Below, piece by piece: positions 8,761 through 17,535 of a stretch of DNA of 64,000 bases; the stretch's first letter is position 1; the number at the start of each line of letters is the position of its first letter. The DNA lies in NCBI RefSeq assembly GCF_042726155.1, contig NZ_JBHXHV010000001.1, positions 682,001 through 746,000 on the forward strand, in the 5' to 3' direction. The notes beneath the pieces are model-generated. The model was not told the DNA's origin and searched no databases. It saw only the letters and a list, made by a program, of their open reading frames with translations. Source of the DNA: Leucobacter sp042726155 (GTDB taxonomy: Bacteria > Actinomycetota > Actinomycetes > Actinomycetales > Microbacteriaceae). The translations under genes and the position numbers were made by a program.

Positions 8761-8795
8761 CGTGCTAGGCCGCGCTAGGCCGTGCTAGACCGTGC
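8761..8795. repeat. 10-bp tandem repeat, 3.5 copies
   Basis: Units of the form CGYGCTAGRC repeat at 8761, 8771 and 8781 with a half unit at 8791. They lie between the terminator hairpin and the end of the regulator gene. Role unknown. Confidence 0.7.
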
Positions 8796-8808
8796 ACTCA
8801 CCCTGCAG

Positions 8809-9696
8809 TCAGCCCGCCTGCTGCGCCCCAGACTCGGGGTGCAGCGCCTCGTACGTGCGATGGATCGCGGCCATTGAGCGCTCGTAACTCGCCTGCGTGA
8901 CGCCGATGAACAGGCAGTCGACGACCATCAGCTGGGCGATGCGGCTGCCGAGTGCGCCCGAGCGAAACGGGGTCTCGCGGGCGGCCGTAATGAGCGAGAC
9001 ATCGGCGAATTCGGCCAGTGGAGAATCCGCGAAATTCGTCACCGCGATCGTGGCGGCGCCAGCCTCGCGGGCGAGCGTGAGGTAGCGCACGACCTCCGGG
9101 GTGCGCCCCGAGTGCGAGATCGCGATGGCCACGCTGTCGTTGCGCAACGTCACCGCCGAGGTCCACGCCGCGTGCGGGTCGCGCCAGCTGAGGGCGGTAC
9201 GGCCGATGCGCGTCAACTTCTGCTGAAGATCGAGGCCGACGATCGAAGATGCGCCAATACCGAAGGTGCTCACCTCGCGGGCCTCGGTGACAAGCGCCAC
9301 CGCTCGACCGAGCGCATCGATATCGAGGGTGGCCGAGGTGTCTGAGATCGACAGGGTCTCGTTCACGACAACCTTCGACACGATGTCGGAGAGGTCGTCG
9401 TCGCGGTCGATATCGCCGGTCACCTGCGGAAAATCGGCGATCGCGGCGCGCTCGCGCACCGTCTCGGCGGTGAGGTCGAGTCGGAAGTCGATGAAGTGCT
9501 CGTAACCCAGGCGGCGATAGAACCGCACGATCGACGTGGTCGAGGTTTCGCACTGCGCGGCGAGCTGCGTGATCGGCAGTGTCGCCGCGGCGGGGTCGTC
9601 AATGCAGAACCGTGCGATGCGCTGCTCGGCGGGCGGCAAGCCCGGCAGCGCCGCGCGCATCTTGAGATGGACATTCGCAGGAGCGGGTGCGGTCAT
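8809..9696 (-). CDS. RpiR/MurR-family transcriptional regulator
   Basis: 295-aa regulator: an N-terminal HTH_6 domain (PAEQRIARFCIDDP, then ITQLAAQCETSTTSIVRFYRRLGY as recognition region) and a C-terminal SIS sugar-phosphate-binding domain (GIGASSIVGLDLQQKL; ISHSGRTPEVV). I chose the ATG at 9696 because AAGGAG lies 11 bases upstream; an 11-residue Arg-rich extension from 9729 looks non-coding. It follows the D-lactate-type dehydrogenase after a 106-bp gap, in the same direction. By analogy with E. coli MurR, MurNAc-6-phosphate is the likely ligand and the GTAAAYNRTTTNC sites at 2227, 21048 and 21079 the likely operators. Ligand and sites are inference. Confidence 0.85.
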   Translation of the reverse strand: MTAPAPANVHLKMRAALPGLPPAEQRIARFCIDDPAAATLPITQLAAQCETSTTSIVRFYRRLGYEHFIDFRLDLTAETVRERAAIADFPQVTGDIDRDDDLSDIVSKVVVNETLSISDTSATLDIDALGRAVALVTEAREVSTFGIGASSIVGLDLQQKLTRIGRTALSWRDPHAAWTSAVTLRNDSVAIAISHSGRTPEVVRYLTLAREAGAATIAVTNFADSPLAEFADVSLITAARETPFRSGALGSRIAQLMVVDCLFIGVTQASYERSMAAIHRTYEALHPESGAQQAG

Positions 9697-9802
9697 CGTG
9701 TTCCGTCTCCTTCTCCGTTGCCGTCGCACAGGAACGGCTGCGCCCAGTTTGCCACAGCGCGGCGGGTCGGCGTGATTACGCCGTCGAGTGGCCTGCGGCG
9801 GG

Positions 9803-12643
9803 TCACGGCCGGGTCGCCTCCTCCAGCAGCTCGAGCACGTGCCGGTACGACTTCCCGGTCGCCCGCGTCATGCCGATCTCGCAGGTGCGGTTGCACGAGG
9901 CGTGTGCCGTCGCGTTGATCGCGCGCACCTCGGCGGCCTCGGCCGCCGTTGCCGCCGCGGTGAGTTCTGGGTGCAGCATGCCGCGGTCTCCGGCGAAGCC
10001 GCAGCACCCCCAGGTCTCGGGCACGCGCACCTCGCTCGCGACCGCGCGGGCGACCTCCAGTAGGGCGGACGTGGTGCCCAGCTGCTCGGACGAGCAGGTG
10101 GGGTGGATCACGAGGCTGTCCGTGCGCGGTGCCACAGTGAGCCGCGGCAGCAGCGTTTGCGCGGTGAAGGCGACGGCGTCAATAACGTCGACCCCGAGCG
10201 GTTCCAGCAGCGACGCGAACCCCTCGGTACAGCTCGAAGCATCGACAATGACGGGCACTGATGCTGCGCGCGCGGCTTCGGCGACGCCGGCCGCGCGCCG
10301 TCGCATCGTGTCGAGGCCGTGCGAGCGCCCCTTCGACGACCAGGGCGTGCCGCAGCACAGGTTTTCGACGTCGTCGGGTACGTGAATGCCGACGCCCGCG
10401 CGAACGGCGAGCGCGAGCAACGCCTCGCCCGCTGGCATGCCGCCGTCTTCCGGGCCAAACATGCTGCCGACGCACGCGGGAACGAAGATCGCGGCGACTG
10501 GCTCTGTACCGTGCACCCCGGCAACGCGTGACCGGGCGGGCCCGCCGCCAGGCAGCCCCGCATCGTACCGCGGCACCGTGTCGGCGCCCAGTACCGCGCG
10601 CCCGAGCTGCGTCGCTCCCCGCACCAGTGGTGTGGGGAGCGCCCGCGCGGCCGTCAACGCGCGGGCCCCGCCGCGAGTCGCGACGCCCCACTGTGTAGCG
10701 AGCGTCGACCACAGCGCGTCTTCGGTCTTCGAGCTCGCCTCGCGTCGCAGTCGCTTCACGAGGTCACCCGTGTTGATGCCGACGGGGCACGCGGTGGCGC
10801 ACATGCCGTCGACAGCGCAGGTCTGCACGCCGTCGTAGTCGTAATCGGCCGCGAGGGCCGAAACGAGTTCGCTGTCACCCGCGAGCTGCGCCCGTTCGCT
10901 TGCGCGTCGCACGGCAATGCGCTGTCGCGGGGTCAGCGTGAGATCCCGGCTCGGGCAGACCGGCTCGCAGTACCCGCACTCGACGCAGCGGTCGGCCTCT
11001 GGCTCGATCGTCGGTGTCTCAGTGATGCCGCGCAGATGGATCTTCGGGTCATCGCTGATCAGCACGCCCGGGTTCATGATGCCGCGCGGATCGCACAGCC
11101 GCTTCAGCGTGACCATCACGTCGTAGAGTTCATCGCCGTATTGGCGGGACACAAACGGTGCCATCGCGCGCCCGGTGCCGTGCTCGGCTTTGAGGTTGCC
11201 GCCGGCGCCGAGCACGAGGTCGACGAGCGATTCGGTGAAGGCGACGTGGCGCGTCAGGGCGGCGGAACCCTCGAAGCGATCGGTGACCATGAAGTGCAGA
11301 TTGCCGTCTTTCGCGTGGCCAAAGATCACCGCGTCGCGGTAGTCGTGCTGGGTGAACAGCGACTGCAGTTCGGTGCAGGTTCCGGCGAGCTCGGCCGGCG
11401 GCACCACGATGTCTTCGAGCAGTGCGGTCGTGCCGCTCGGCCGGGCCCCAGCTACCGAGGCGTAGAGCCCCTTGCGAAACGCCCAAGCGCGGGCGCGGGC
11501 GCCAGCATCGGTCGAGAACGCCGCTGGCGCGTGCAGCGGGAGATCTTCGAGAACCCGTGCGCCCGCGGTGCTTGCCTCGGCGAGTGCGTCGTCGTCATCG
11601 GCGCGGTACTCGATGAGCAGCGCGGCCTGGGTGGTTGGCTCGAACCCGACGATTTCGGCGGGCGGCCGGTCCAAGCGTTGCCCGACGGCGAGCGACGTCG
11701 CGTCCATGAGCTCGATGGCGGCGGCTCCAGAGGCGGTGATCGACGGCAGCGCTGCGACGGCCGCGTCGAGGGTGGGGAGCACGACGAGCGCGGTCGCGGC
11801 TTGCCGCTGCACGGGCACAGTGCGAAAGGTGGCCTCGGCGATGAACGCGAGTGTGCCCTCTGACCCGACGATCAGGTGCGCCAAGATCTCGGTGGGCGAG
11901 TCAAAGTCGAGAAACGCGTTGACGCCGTAGCCCATCGTGTTCTTCAGCGCGAACATGCGCTGGATCGCGGCGACCGAGGTCGGGTTGCTGCGCACGCGGT
12001 CGCGCAGCCATTCGAGGCCAGCGAAGAGCTCGGGTTCAGCCTCGCGGAGGTGGGCATCGGCGCCGTCTCTGGCCGTGTCGACTACGGTGCCGCTCGGGAG
12101 CACGACCACGAGGGATTCGAGGGTGCGATAGCTGTTCTCGTCGGTGCCGCAGGCCATGCCGCTTGAATTGTTCGCGATCACACCGCCAACGGTGCAGGCG
12201 ATTTCGCTCGCCGGATCGGGGCCGAGCCGGGTGCCGTGCTTCGCGAGCCGCACGTTCACTTGCCGGACGGTCGCGCCCGGTTCCACACGCACGCGCTGGC
12301 CATCGTCGAGCACTTCGACGCCGCGAAACCGCTGCCGAACGTCGACGATCACTCCGGCGCCGGATGCCTGCCCCGAGAGGCTCGTGCCCCCGGAGCGGAA
12401 GGTCACCGGTTCGCCACTGCGGCTCGCCGCGGCAAGGATCGCCGCGACCTCGCGCGCTGACTCGGCGATCACGGCCCCTCGCGGGGTGAAGAGGTAGTGA
12501 GAGGCATCGCTCGCGTATGCGGCGCGGTCGATGGGCCGCTCGCGCAGCCGCGCCGGATCGGAGACGCACCCCCGAATATCAGCCGGAATGCCGCCCGTGT
12601 GGTTCGTGTGGCCGCCGCGGCCGAGGCGAGCGCGACGGGTCAC
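9803..12643 (-). CDS. FAD/Fe-S D-lactate dehydrogenase-type oxidoreductase
   Basis: 946-aa fusion: FAD_binding_4 domain (about 40-220, with FRSGGTSLSGQ), FAD-linked oxidase C domain (about 240-510), two 4Fe-4S clusters (CVECGYCEPVCP near 535 and CAVDGMCATACPVGI near 600) and a C-terminal CCG heterodisulfide-reductase-like domain (NLCCGTPW, WGCCGFAGDRG). This architecture belongs to quinone- or cytochrome-linked D-lactate / D-2-hydroxyacid dehydrogenases (GlcD/Dld type). In this operon the expected substrate is the D-lactate released by MurQ, oxidised to pyruvate with electrons going to the membrane. D-2-hydroxyglutarate or glycolate are alternatives. The GTG start overlaps the ABC ATPase stop (GTGA). 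Confidence 0.85.
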   Translation of the reverse strand: MTRRARLGRGGHTNHTGGIPADIRGCVSDPARLRERPIDRAAYASDASHYLFTPRGAVIAESAREVAAILAAASRSGEPVTFRSGGTSLSGQASGAGVIVDVRQRFRGVEVLDDGQRVRVEPGATVRQVNVRLAKHGTRLGPDPASEIACTVGGVIANNSSGMACGTDENSYRTLESLVVVLPSGTVVDTARDGADAHLREAEPELFAGLEWLRDRVRSNPTSVAAIQRMFALKNTMGYGVNAFLDFDSPTEILAHLIVGSEGTLAFIAEATFRTVPVQRQAATALVVLPTLDAAVAALPSITASGAAAIELMDATSLAVGQRLDRPPAEIVGFEPTTQAALLIEYRADDDDALAEASTAGARVLEDLPLHAPAAFSTDAGARARAWAFRKGLYASVAGARPSGTTALLEDIVVPPAELAGTCTELQSLFTQHDYRDAVIFGHAKDGNLHFMVTDRFEGSAALTRHVAFTESLVDLVLGAGGNLKAEHGTGRAMAPFVSRQYGDELYDVMVTLKRLCDPRGIMNPGVLISDDPKIHLRGITETPTIEPEADRCVECGYCEPVCPSRDLTLTPRQRIAVRRASERAQLAGDSELVSALAADYDYDGVQTCAVDGMCATACPVGINTGDLVKRLRREASSKTEDALWSTLATQWGVATRGGARALTAARALPTPLVRGATQLGRAVLGADTVPRYDAGLPGGGPARSRVAGVHGTEPVAAIFVPACVGSMFGPEDGGMPAGEALLALAVRAGVGIHVPDDVENLCCGTPWSSKGRSHGLDTMRRRAAGVAEAARAASVPVIVDASSCTEGFASLLEPLGVDVIDAVAFTAQTLLPRLTVAPRTDSLVIHPTCSSEQLGTTSALLEVARAVASEVRVPETWGCCGFAGDRGMLHPELTAAATAAEAAEVRAINATAHASCNRTCEIGMTRATGKSYRHVLELLEEATRP

Positions 12644-14298
12644 AGCGCAGCGCCGGGAATCGCGGCGATGAGCTCCCGAGTGTAGGGGTGCTGGGGGTGC
12701 GAGAAGATCTGCTCCGGGACGCCCGACTCGACGATGCGCCCGCCCTGCATGACGTGCACCTCGTGCGACAGCATGTTCACGACCGCGAGATCGTGACTGA
12801 TGAAGAGGTAACTGAGTCCGAGGCGCTGCTGCAGGTCTACCAGTAGATCGAGAATCTGCGATTGCACGAGCACGTCGAGCGCCGAGACCGCCTCGTCGAG
12901 CACCACGAGCTCCGGTTCGAGCGCGATGGCGCGCGCGATGGCAACGCGCTGCCGTTGCCCGCCCGACAGCTCGTGCGGCAGGCGCTCGGCGGCCGTGGCC
13001 GGGAGCGCAACGAGCTCAAGCAGCTCGCGCACGCGCTCCGCGCGGCTCGCCCGATCGCCGATGCGGTGCACGCGAAGCGGCTCGGATACCGAGCGCTCTA
13101 TGGTGAAACGCGGATCCAGCGACGCGAACGGGTTCTGGAACACCGGTTGCACGCGGCGACGCACGGCCAGCAAGTCGCCGCCGCGCAGCGATGAGAGCTC
13201 TCGGCCGCCGATTTGGATGCTGCCCTCCGACGCCGTTTCAAGGCCGAGCAGAATCTTGGCTGTCGTGGATTTCCCCGACCCTGATTCGCCGACGATCGAG
13301 ACCGTTCGGCCCGCGGGGATTGCGAATGACACGTCGCGGGCCGCCCAGAAGTCATCGCCGCGCGCACCGCGCCTGCGGTACTTGCGGCCGACTCCCGAGA
13401 CGGTGACGAGGGGCTCCGGAGCGGGAACCGACGCCGACGCTTGGCCCGTGCCCGGTGCGGATGCATCGCGGGCGTCGCGCAGCGCGGTGCGATCGATCAG
13501 CGGCGTGGTCGCGAGACTCGGCGCAGCCTGCACGAGCCGCTTGGTGTACTCGTGCTGTGGCCGTTCAAGCAGCTCGCGCGCCTCACCGACCTCGACGAGC
13601 TCGCCGCGATACATCACGAGCGCGCGGTCAGCGCGCTCGGCTGCGAGCGCGAGATCGTGCGTGATGAGCACGACGGCAGTGCCAATCCGCGACGTCAGCT
13701 CGTCCATCGTGTCGAGCACGCGGCGCTGCACCGTGACGTCGAGGGCGCTCGTCGGCTCGTCGGCGATAAGCAGTTGCGGCTCACAGGCGAGACCGATCGC
13801 GATCAGTGCGCGCTGGCGCATGCCGCCGGAGAACTCGTGCGGAAACTGCTGCGCGCGCTGCTCCGCGTCGGGAATGCCGACGAGTTCGAGCAGCTCGATG
13901 ACGCGGCGCTTCGCTGCGTCACCTCTGCCCCGGCCGTGCACCTCGAGCGCTTCGAGCACCTGGGCGCCGATGGTGTGCACCGGATTCAGGTTTGACATCG
14001 GGTCCTGGGGCACCAGGCCGATACCCGCACCGCGCAGCGAGATCATTTCGCGCTCGGGCAGGCCGGTGAGTTCGCGGCCACCGAACCGGATCGAACCGGA
14101 GCTGATGCGCCCGTTGCTCGCGAGCAATCGGTTGATGCTCGCCGCGATCGTCGATTTGCCCGATCCCGACTCGCCCACGATAGCGACCGTCTCGCCGGGA
14201 GCGACGTCGAAACTCACCCCCGAGACAGCCTCAAACGGGCCGTTCGGCGTCTCGAATGAGACGCGGAGGTCGGTGACGGACAGGAGTGGCTCGGTCAC
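12640..14298 (-). CDS. Fused dual ABC ATPase, DppD-DppF type
   Basis: 552-aa protein with two complete ABC ATPase domains. Each has Walker A (GESGSGKST), a signature (FSGGMRQRA; LSGGQRQRV) and Walker B (LLIADEPTSALD; LVVLDEAVSALD). It is the oligo/dipeptide (PepT) type, with family C-terminal extensions (YTKRLVQAAP; YTRELIAAIPG). It energises the DppB/DppC-like permease encoded upstream at 17532-19375, although four genes lie between. Fusion of the D and F subunits is common in actinobacteria. Here the cargo is probably a muropeptide or amino-sugar peptide rather than a generic dipeptide; that is inferred from neighbours. Confidence 0.92.
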   Translation of the reverse strand: MTEPLLSVTDLRVSFETPNGPFEAVSGVSFDVAPGETVAIVGESGSGKSTIAASINRLLASNGRISSGSIRFGGRELTGLPEREMISLRGAGIGLVPQDPMSNLNPVHTIGAQVLEALEVHGRGRGDAAKRRVIELLELVGIPDAEQRAQQFPHEFSGGMRQRALIAIGLACEPQLLIADEPTSALDVTVQRRVLDTMDELTSRIGTAVVLITHDLALAAERADRALVMYRGELVEVGEARELLERPQHEYTKRLVQAAPSLATTPLIDRTALRDARDASAPGTGQASASVPAPEPLVTVSGVGRKYRRRGARGDDFWAARDVSFAIPAGRTVSIVGESGSGKSTTAKILLGLETASEGSIQIGGRELSSLRGGDLLAVRRRVQPVFQNPFASLDPRFTIERSVSEPLRVHRIGDRASRAERVRELLELVALPATAAERLPHELSGGQRQRVAIARAIALEPELVVLDEAVSALDVLVQSQILDLLVDLQQRLGLSYLFISHDLAVVNMLSHEVHVMQGGRIVESGVPEQIFSHPQHPYTRELIAAIPGAAL

Positions 14299-15452
14299 GG
14301 GTGGATTCCGTTCTCTACTGGGTGGAGCGTGTGATCTGCGGTGCGCATCGCGCGCTGCCAGAGCGCCTCGGCGGTTGGTCGTGATCGCACGCGGGTGGCC
14401 GGCACGCGGTGCAGGCGGTTGGTGAGGATCGCGACGCGCAGCGCGGGCTCACCGTCGACCGCGGTCGAGGCGGCCACGCAGCCGCCGGTGAACCCGCCGT
14501 GTCCGATGAAGCGGCGGGCGCGGCCGTTCCAATCGGCTGTGAAAATGCGCACGCCGCTGCCCTGGCCGGGGTCAAGTTCGTGCCAGAGCGCAGCGCGTGA
14601 ATCATCGGTCAGACCGAGGCATTCGGGGTGCGCGAGTCCGTCGGCAAGGCGCAGCAGACCAGCGACATCGCCGAACCACCCGGCGTGCCCAGCGGCCCCG
14701 CCGAATACGTGGTGGGCATTACCGTCGCCGATCTCGCCTTGCAGCACCGACGTGCGCCAAGCAAAACCCGAATCCGCGACATCGACCCGGTAAGGCACAT
14801 CCGAGCGGACCATCTCGCGCTCGATATCATCGCCCGTCTGGCCCGCGAGGACCGCCCGCCCGGCGGGTGCACCGCCCGCTGTGATTGACGACACCGAGAG
14901 CGGATCGAGCACAAGTTCGCGCACGGCGTCCGCGAACGGCAACGAGGTCGCGCGCGCGATGACGCCGCCGAGTGCCTGCATGCCGAGATCGGAGTAACGG
15001 TGAGCCGTACCCGGAGCGTTCGCCGCAGGTACGGCGAGCGAGGTTGCGAGCGGGTCGGCCGTGTCTGGCAGCAGGTAGAGCGGAAGCCAGGGTGCGAAGC
15101 CCCCGCGGTGACGAAGCGTGTCGTCGAGAGTAGCGTCGCCGTGGGTCGCGGCCGATCGCCCGAGCAGGCTTCCCAGGGAGTCAGTCGGGTGCAACTCGCC
15201 GCGCGCGAAGAGCACGTGGAGTGCGAGCACGGTCAGAAGCTTGCTGACGGAGGCGAGGTCGTGCACGTGCGCCGCGGTGGCGGGCTCGGCACCGAGCTCC
15301 GCGGCACCGAGCTCCGCGGCACCGAAAGCGGTCGCGTGTGAGTGCTCGCCCTCGGCGATCGCGAGGATAGCGGCCGGTGGCCCGTCGGCCGCCGCCACAA
15401 CTTCGGCGGCAGCAGCGTCCACCGCCGCTGCGAACTGAGACGGGCTGATCAC
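14295..15452 (-). CDS. Serine hydrolase of the beta-lactamase family, possible muramyl-peptide amidase
   Basis: 385-aa penicillin-recognising fold. Motif 1 is SVSK (Ser68-Lys71), motif 2 is YSD (Tyr152-Asp154), and a late HGGFTGG segment replaces KTG. The GTG start at 15452 overlaps the anmK stop (GTGA); the longer open frame reaching to 16670 only mirrors anmK and is not coding. There is no signal peptide, so the enzyme is cytosolic, unlike secreted beta-lactamases. A beta-lactamase-family protein (YbbE/AmiE) sits beside murQ in Bacillus subtilis and acts on muramyl peptides. Removal of peptide from imported MurNAc-peptides is therefore my best guess; esterase is the alternative. Confidence 0.75.
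   Translation of the reverse strand: MISPSQFAAAVDAAAAEVVAAADGPPAAILAIAEGEHSHATAFGAAELGAAELGAEPATAAHVHDLASVSKLLTVLALHVLFARGELHPTDSLGSLLGRSAATHGDATLDDTLRHRGGFAPWLPLYLLPDTADPLATSLAVPAANAPGTAHRYSDLGMQALGGVIARATSLPFADAVRELVLDPLSVSSITAGGAPAGRAVLAGQTGDDIEREMVRSDVPYRVDVADSGFAWRTSVLQGEIGDGNAHHVFGGAAGHAGWFGDVAGLLRLADGLAHPECLGLTDDSRAALWHELDPGQGSGVRIFTADWNGRARRFIGHGGFTGGCVAASTAVDGEPALRVAILTNRLHRVPATRVRSRPTAEALWQRAMRTADHTLHPVENGIHP
15288..15325. repeat. In-frame 15-bp tandem repeat inside the hydrolase gene
   Basis: GGCACCGAGCTCCGC occurs twice in direct contact (15288-15302, 15303-15317), followed by an 8-base partial copy. On the minus strand it encodes AELGA-AELGA near residue 45 of the serine hydrolase. 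Because the unit is 15 bp, copy number can change without shifting the frame. Confidence 0.85.
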
Positions 15453-16618
15453 GCGTGACCCGCAACTCGCACGAACGCGGGCCGCGTGCGCGGCTCGGGC
15501 AGCTGCAACGGCCCTGATCCGGGTGTGAATGATCCGAGCACCCGCGCCGCAGTTGCTCCCGTTGCCGATGGCACGCTCGCGGCGACGCCGTGCCACCCCA
15601 GCCAGCCGATGAGCGCCATCAGTACGGCTTCTTTTCCGTCTGGGCTGATGCCGAGTGCACCGAAGTCGAGCACGTCGGTGCCGGGGAGTTCTCGCCGCAG
15701 CCCCGCCATAACGGTGCCGTTGTGGGCACCGCCGCCCGAGACAAACAGCTCGCGCAACCCGGCATCGCGCAGGGCGTCGGCCACGGTCAGCACGGTCAGC
15801 TCGGTGAGCGTGGCGACGAGGTCGTCGTCTGAGATATCGAAGCCACCTGAGGCGAGGTGCTCGGCAACGTAGTCGGAGTGGTAGAGCTCCTTGCCGGTCG
15901 TTTTCGGTGGCGCGAGCCGGTAGTACGGCTCGGCGAGGAGCTGCCGCAGCAGCCCGTCGTGCACGTGCCCGCGCGCCGCAATCGCGCCACCCTCGTCGTA
16001 CCCGCTCGGGTGCAGGCCGCGCTGCAACACGACGGAATCGGTGAGCGCGCCAGCCGGACCGATGTCCCAGGCGCGCGCGTCTTCGACGGCGTCGACGATC
16101 GTCGCGTTCGAGATACCGCCGAGGTTCAGCGCGCCCGTGCGACCGGGCCGCCCGGCGAGCAGCAGCGCGTCGAGCGTGGATGCGAGCGGAGCGCCCTGCC
16201 CGTTCGCTGTGATGTCGCGAATGCGCAGGTCGGCGAGCACTGGTGAGCCGGTGCGCTCCGCGATCCACGCGGGTTGGCCGATCTGCAGGGTGCCGTGCAC
16301 CGTGCGATCCTCGACCCAGTGGTACACGGTCTGCCCGTGCGAGACGACGAGGTCGACGGCCCCGGTCTCGGAGATGGCCCCCACCGCGGCCTCGGCGAAC
16401 GCCTGACCGATTTCGGTGTCCAGTCGCGTGACCTCGGCGAAGGTGGTGTCGGCGGGCGGCAGCGCCGCGATGAGTCGCGCGCGCAGCTCGGGCGCATACG
16501 CGCTCGTGCCCTCGCCGAGCACCTCGATCGAGAGGCCCTCGCCGTCGGGGGAGAAGTTCACGACCGCGGCGTCGATGCCGTCGTGCGACGTGCCAGAAAT
16601 GAGTCCGAGTACCTTCAT
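15449..16618 (-). CDS. anmK: Anhydro-N-acetylmuramic acid kinase
   Basis: 389-aa sugar kinase of the AnmK family, which opens the 1,6-anhydro ring of anhMurNAc and phosphorylates it to MurNAc-6-phosphate with ATP. The N-terminus shows the family phosphate loop GLISGTSHDGID (5-16). Other family blocks are VSHGQTVYH, NLGGISNAT (about 197-205), DIGPAGALTDSVV and the C-terminal LFVSGGGAHNGTVM. Length is typical (369-390). Its stop overlaps the serine hydrolase start, and its own start overlaps the murQ stop. Its product is the substrate of the neighbouring MurQ, so the pathway logic supports the call. Confidence 0.95.
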   Translation of the reverse strand: MKVLGLISGTSHDGIDAAVVNFSPDGEGLSIEVLGEGTSAYAPELRARLIAALPPADTTFAEVTRLDTEIGQAFAEAAVGAISETGAVDLVVSHGQTVYHWVEDRTVHGTLQIGQPAWIAERTGSPVLADLRIRDITANGQGAPLASTLDALLLAGRPGRTGALNLGGISNATIVDAVEDARAWDIGPAGALTDSVVLQRGLHPSGYDEGGAIAARGHVHDGLLRQLLAEPYYRLAPPKTTGKELYHSDYVAEHLASGGFDISDDDLVATLTELTVLTVADALRDAGLRELFVSGGGAHNGTVMAGLRRELPGTDVLDFGALGISPDGKEAVLMALIGWLGWHGVAASVPSATGATAARVLGSFTPGSGPLQLPEPRTRPAFVRVAGHA

Positions 16619-17535
16619 GGTGTCTCCTCCGAGTGTTCCAGTGCCGTGCGGAGCCGCCCGTCTGCGGCATCGAGCTGTGTGCGAGCCGCGTCGGCAGAAA
16701 GCCCGCGCAGCAGCATGAGCGATGCGACGGGTACGGCGTAGTCGGTGGCCTCGAGTGCGCGCTGCGCGTCGTCGCGAGGGGCGCCCGAGATGCGCATCAC
16801 CATGCGCACCGCGCGCTCACGCAGCTTCTCGTTCGAGGCGTTTACCTCGATCATGAGGTCACCGTATGTGCGCCCGAGCCGCACCATCGAGATCGTCGAG
16901 AACATGTTGAGTACGAGCTTCTGCGCCGTGCCTGCTTTCAATCGGGTCGATCCGCTGACGACCTCTGGGCCGACGACGACCTCGATCGCGTGGTCTGCAG
17001 CGGCGCTCAGTTCGGTGTCCTGATTGCATGAGAAGCCGACGCCGAGGGCCCCCAACTCGCGCGCACGGCGCACAGCGGCGATCACGAACGGGGTGCGCCC
17101 GCTCGCGGCCACTCCGACAACAGAGTCGAGCGGACCGATCCCGGCCTCGTCGACTGCGCGCGCGCCCGCCGCGGCATCGTCTTCAATGCCTTCGACCGCG
17201 TTGAAGATCGCGTCGCGACCACCCGCCATGATGCCGACGACGCGACCCTCGACGGAGAACGTCGGCGGTATCTCCGAGGCGTCGAGTACGCCGATGCGAC
17301 CCGGCGTGCCCGTGCCGACGTAGAACAGCCGCCCGCCGCGCTCCATGCGCTCGCTCACGAGGGTGATGCCCCGCACGATGTCGTCGAGCGCGGCGTGCAC
17401 GGCCAGCGGAACGCTCTGGTCGGCCTCGTTCATGAGCGTCGCGAGTTCCGCGACACCGAGCAGGTCGATGTGCGCGTGGCGCGGGTCGCCAGATTCTGTC
17501 GTGAGATTTTCGAGATTGGGATGCATGGGGGTCAC
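16615..17535 (-). CDS. murQ: N-acetylmuramic acid 6-phosphate etherase
   Basis: 306-aa SIS-domain lyase that cleaves the lactyl ether of MurNAc-6-phosphate to GlcNAc-6-phosphate and D-lactate. Diagnostic segments are the N-terminal LTTESGDPRH, the SIS sugar-phosphate site FYVGTGTPGRIGVLDASE with catalytic Glu88, the second acidic site VEGIEDD (115-121), and KAGTAQKLVLNMFST. The GTG at 17535 overlaps the dppC stop; an alternative ATG at 17526 would remove only three residues. Together with AnmK it converts anhMurNAc to GlcNAc-6-phosphate. No nagA or nagB is visible nearby, so the last steps must be encoded elsewhere. Confidence 0.96.
   Translation of the reverse strand: MTPMHPNLENLTTESGDPRHAHIDLLGVAELATLMNEADQSVPLAVHAALDDIVRGITLVSERMERGGRLFYVGTGTPGRIGVLDASEIPPTFSVEGRVVGIMAGGRDAIFNAVEGIEDDAAAGARAVDEAGIGPLDSVVGVAASGRTPFVIAAVRRARELGALGVGFSCNQDTELSAAADHAIEVVVGPEVVSGSTRLKAGTAQKLVLNMFSTISMVRLGRTYGDLMIEVNASNEKLRERAVRMVMRISGAPRDDAQRALEATDYAVPVASLMLLRGLSADAARTQLDAADGRLRTALEHSEETP

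Noticed and set aside
15453..16670. Upstream extension of the serine hydrolase reading frame
   Set aside because: It is Arg/His-rich and lies wholly over anmK in another frame. The GTG at 15452 overlapping the anmK stop is the natural start.
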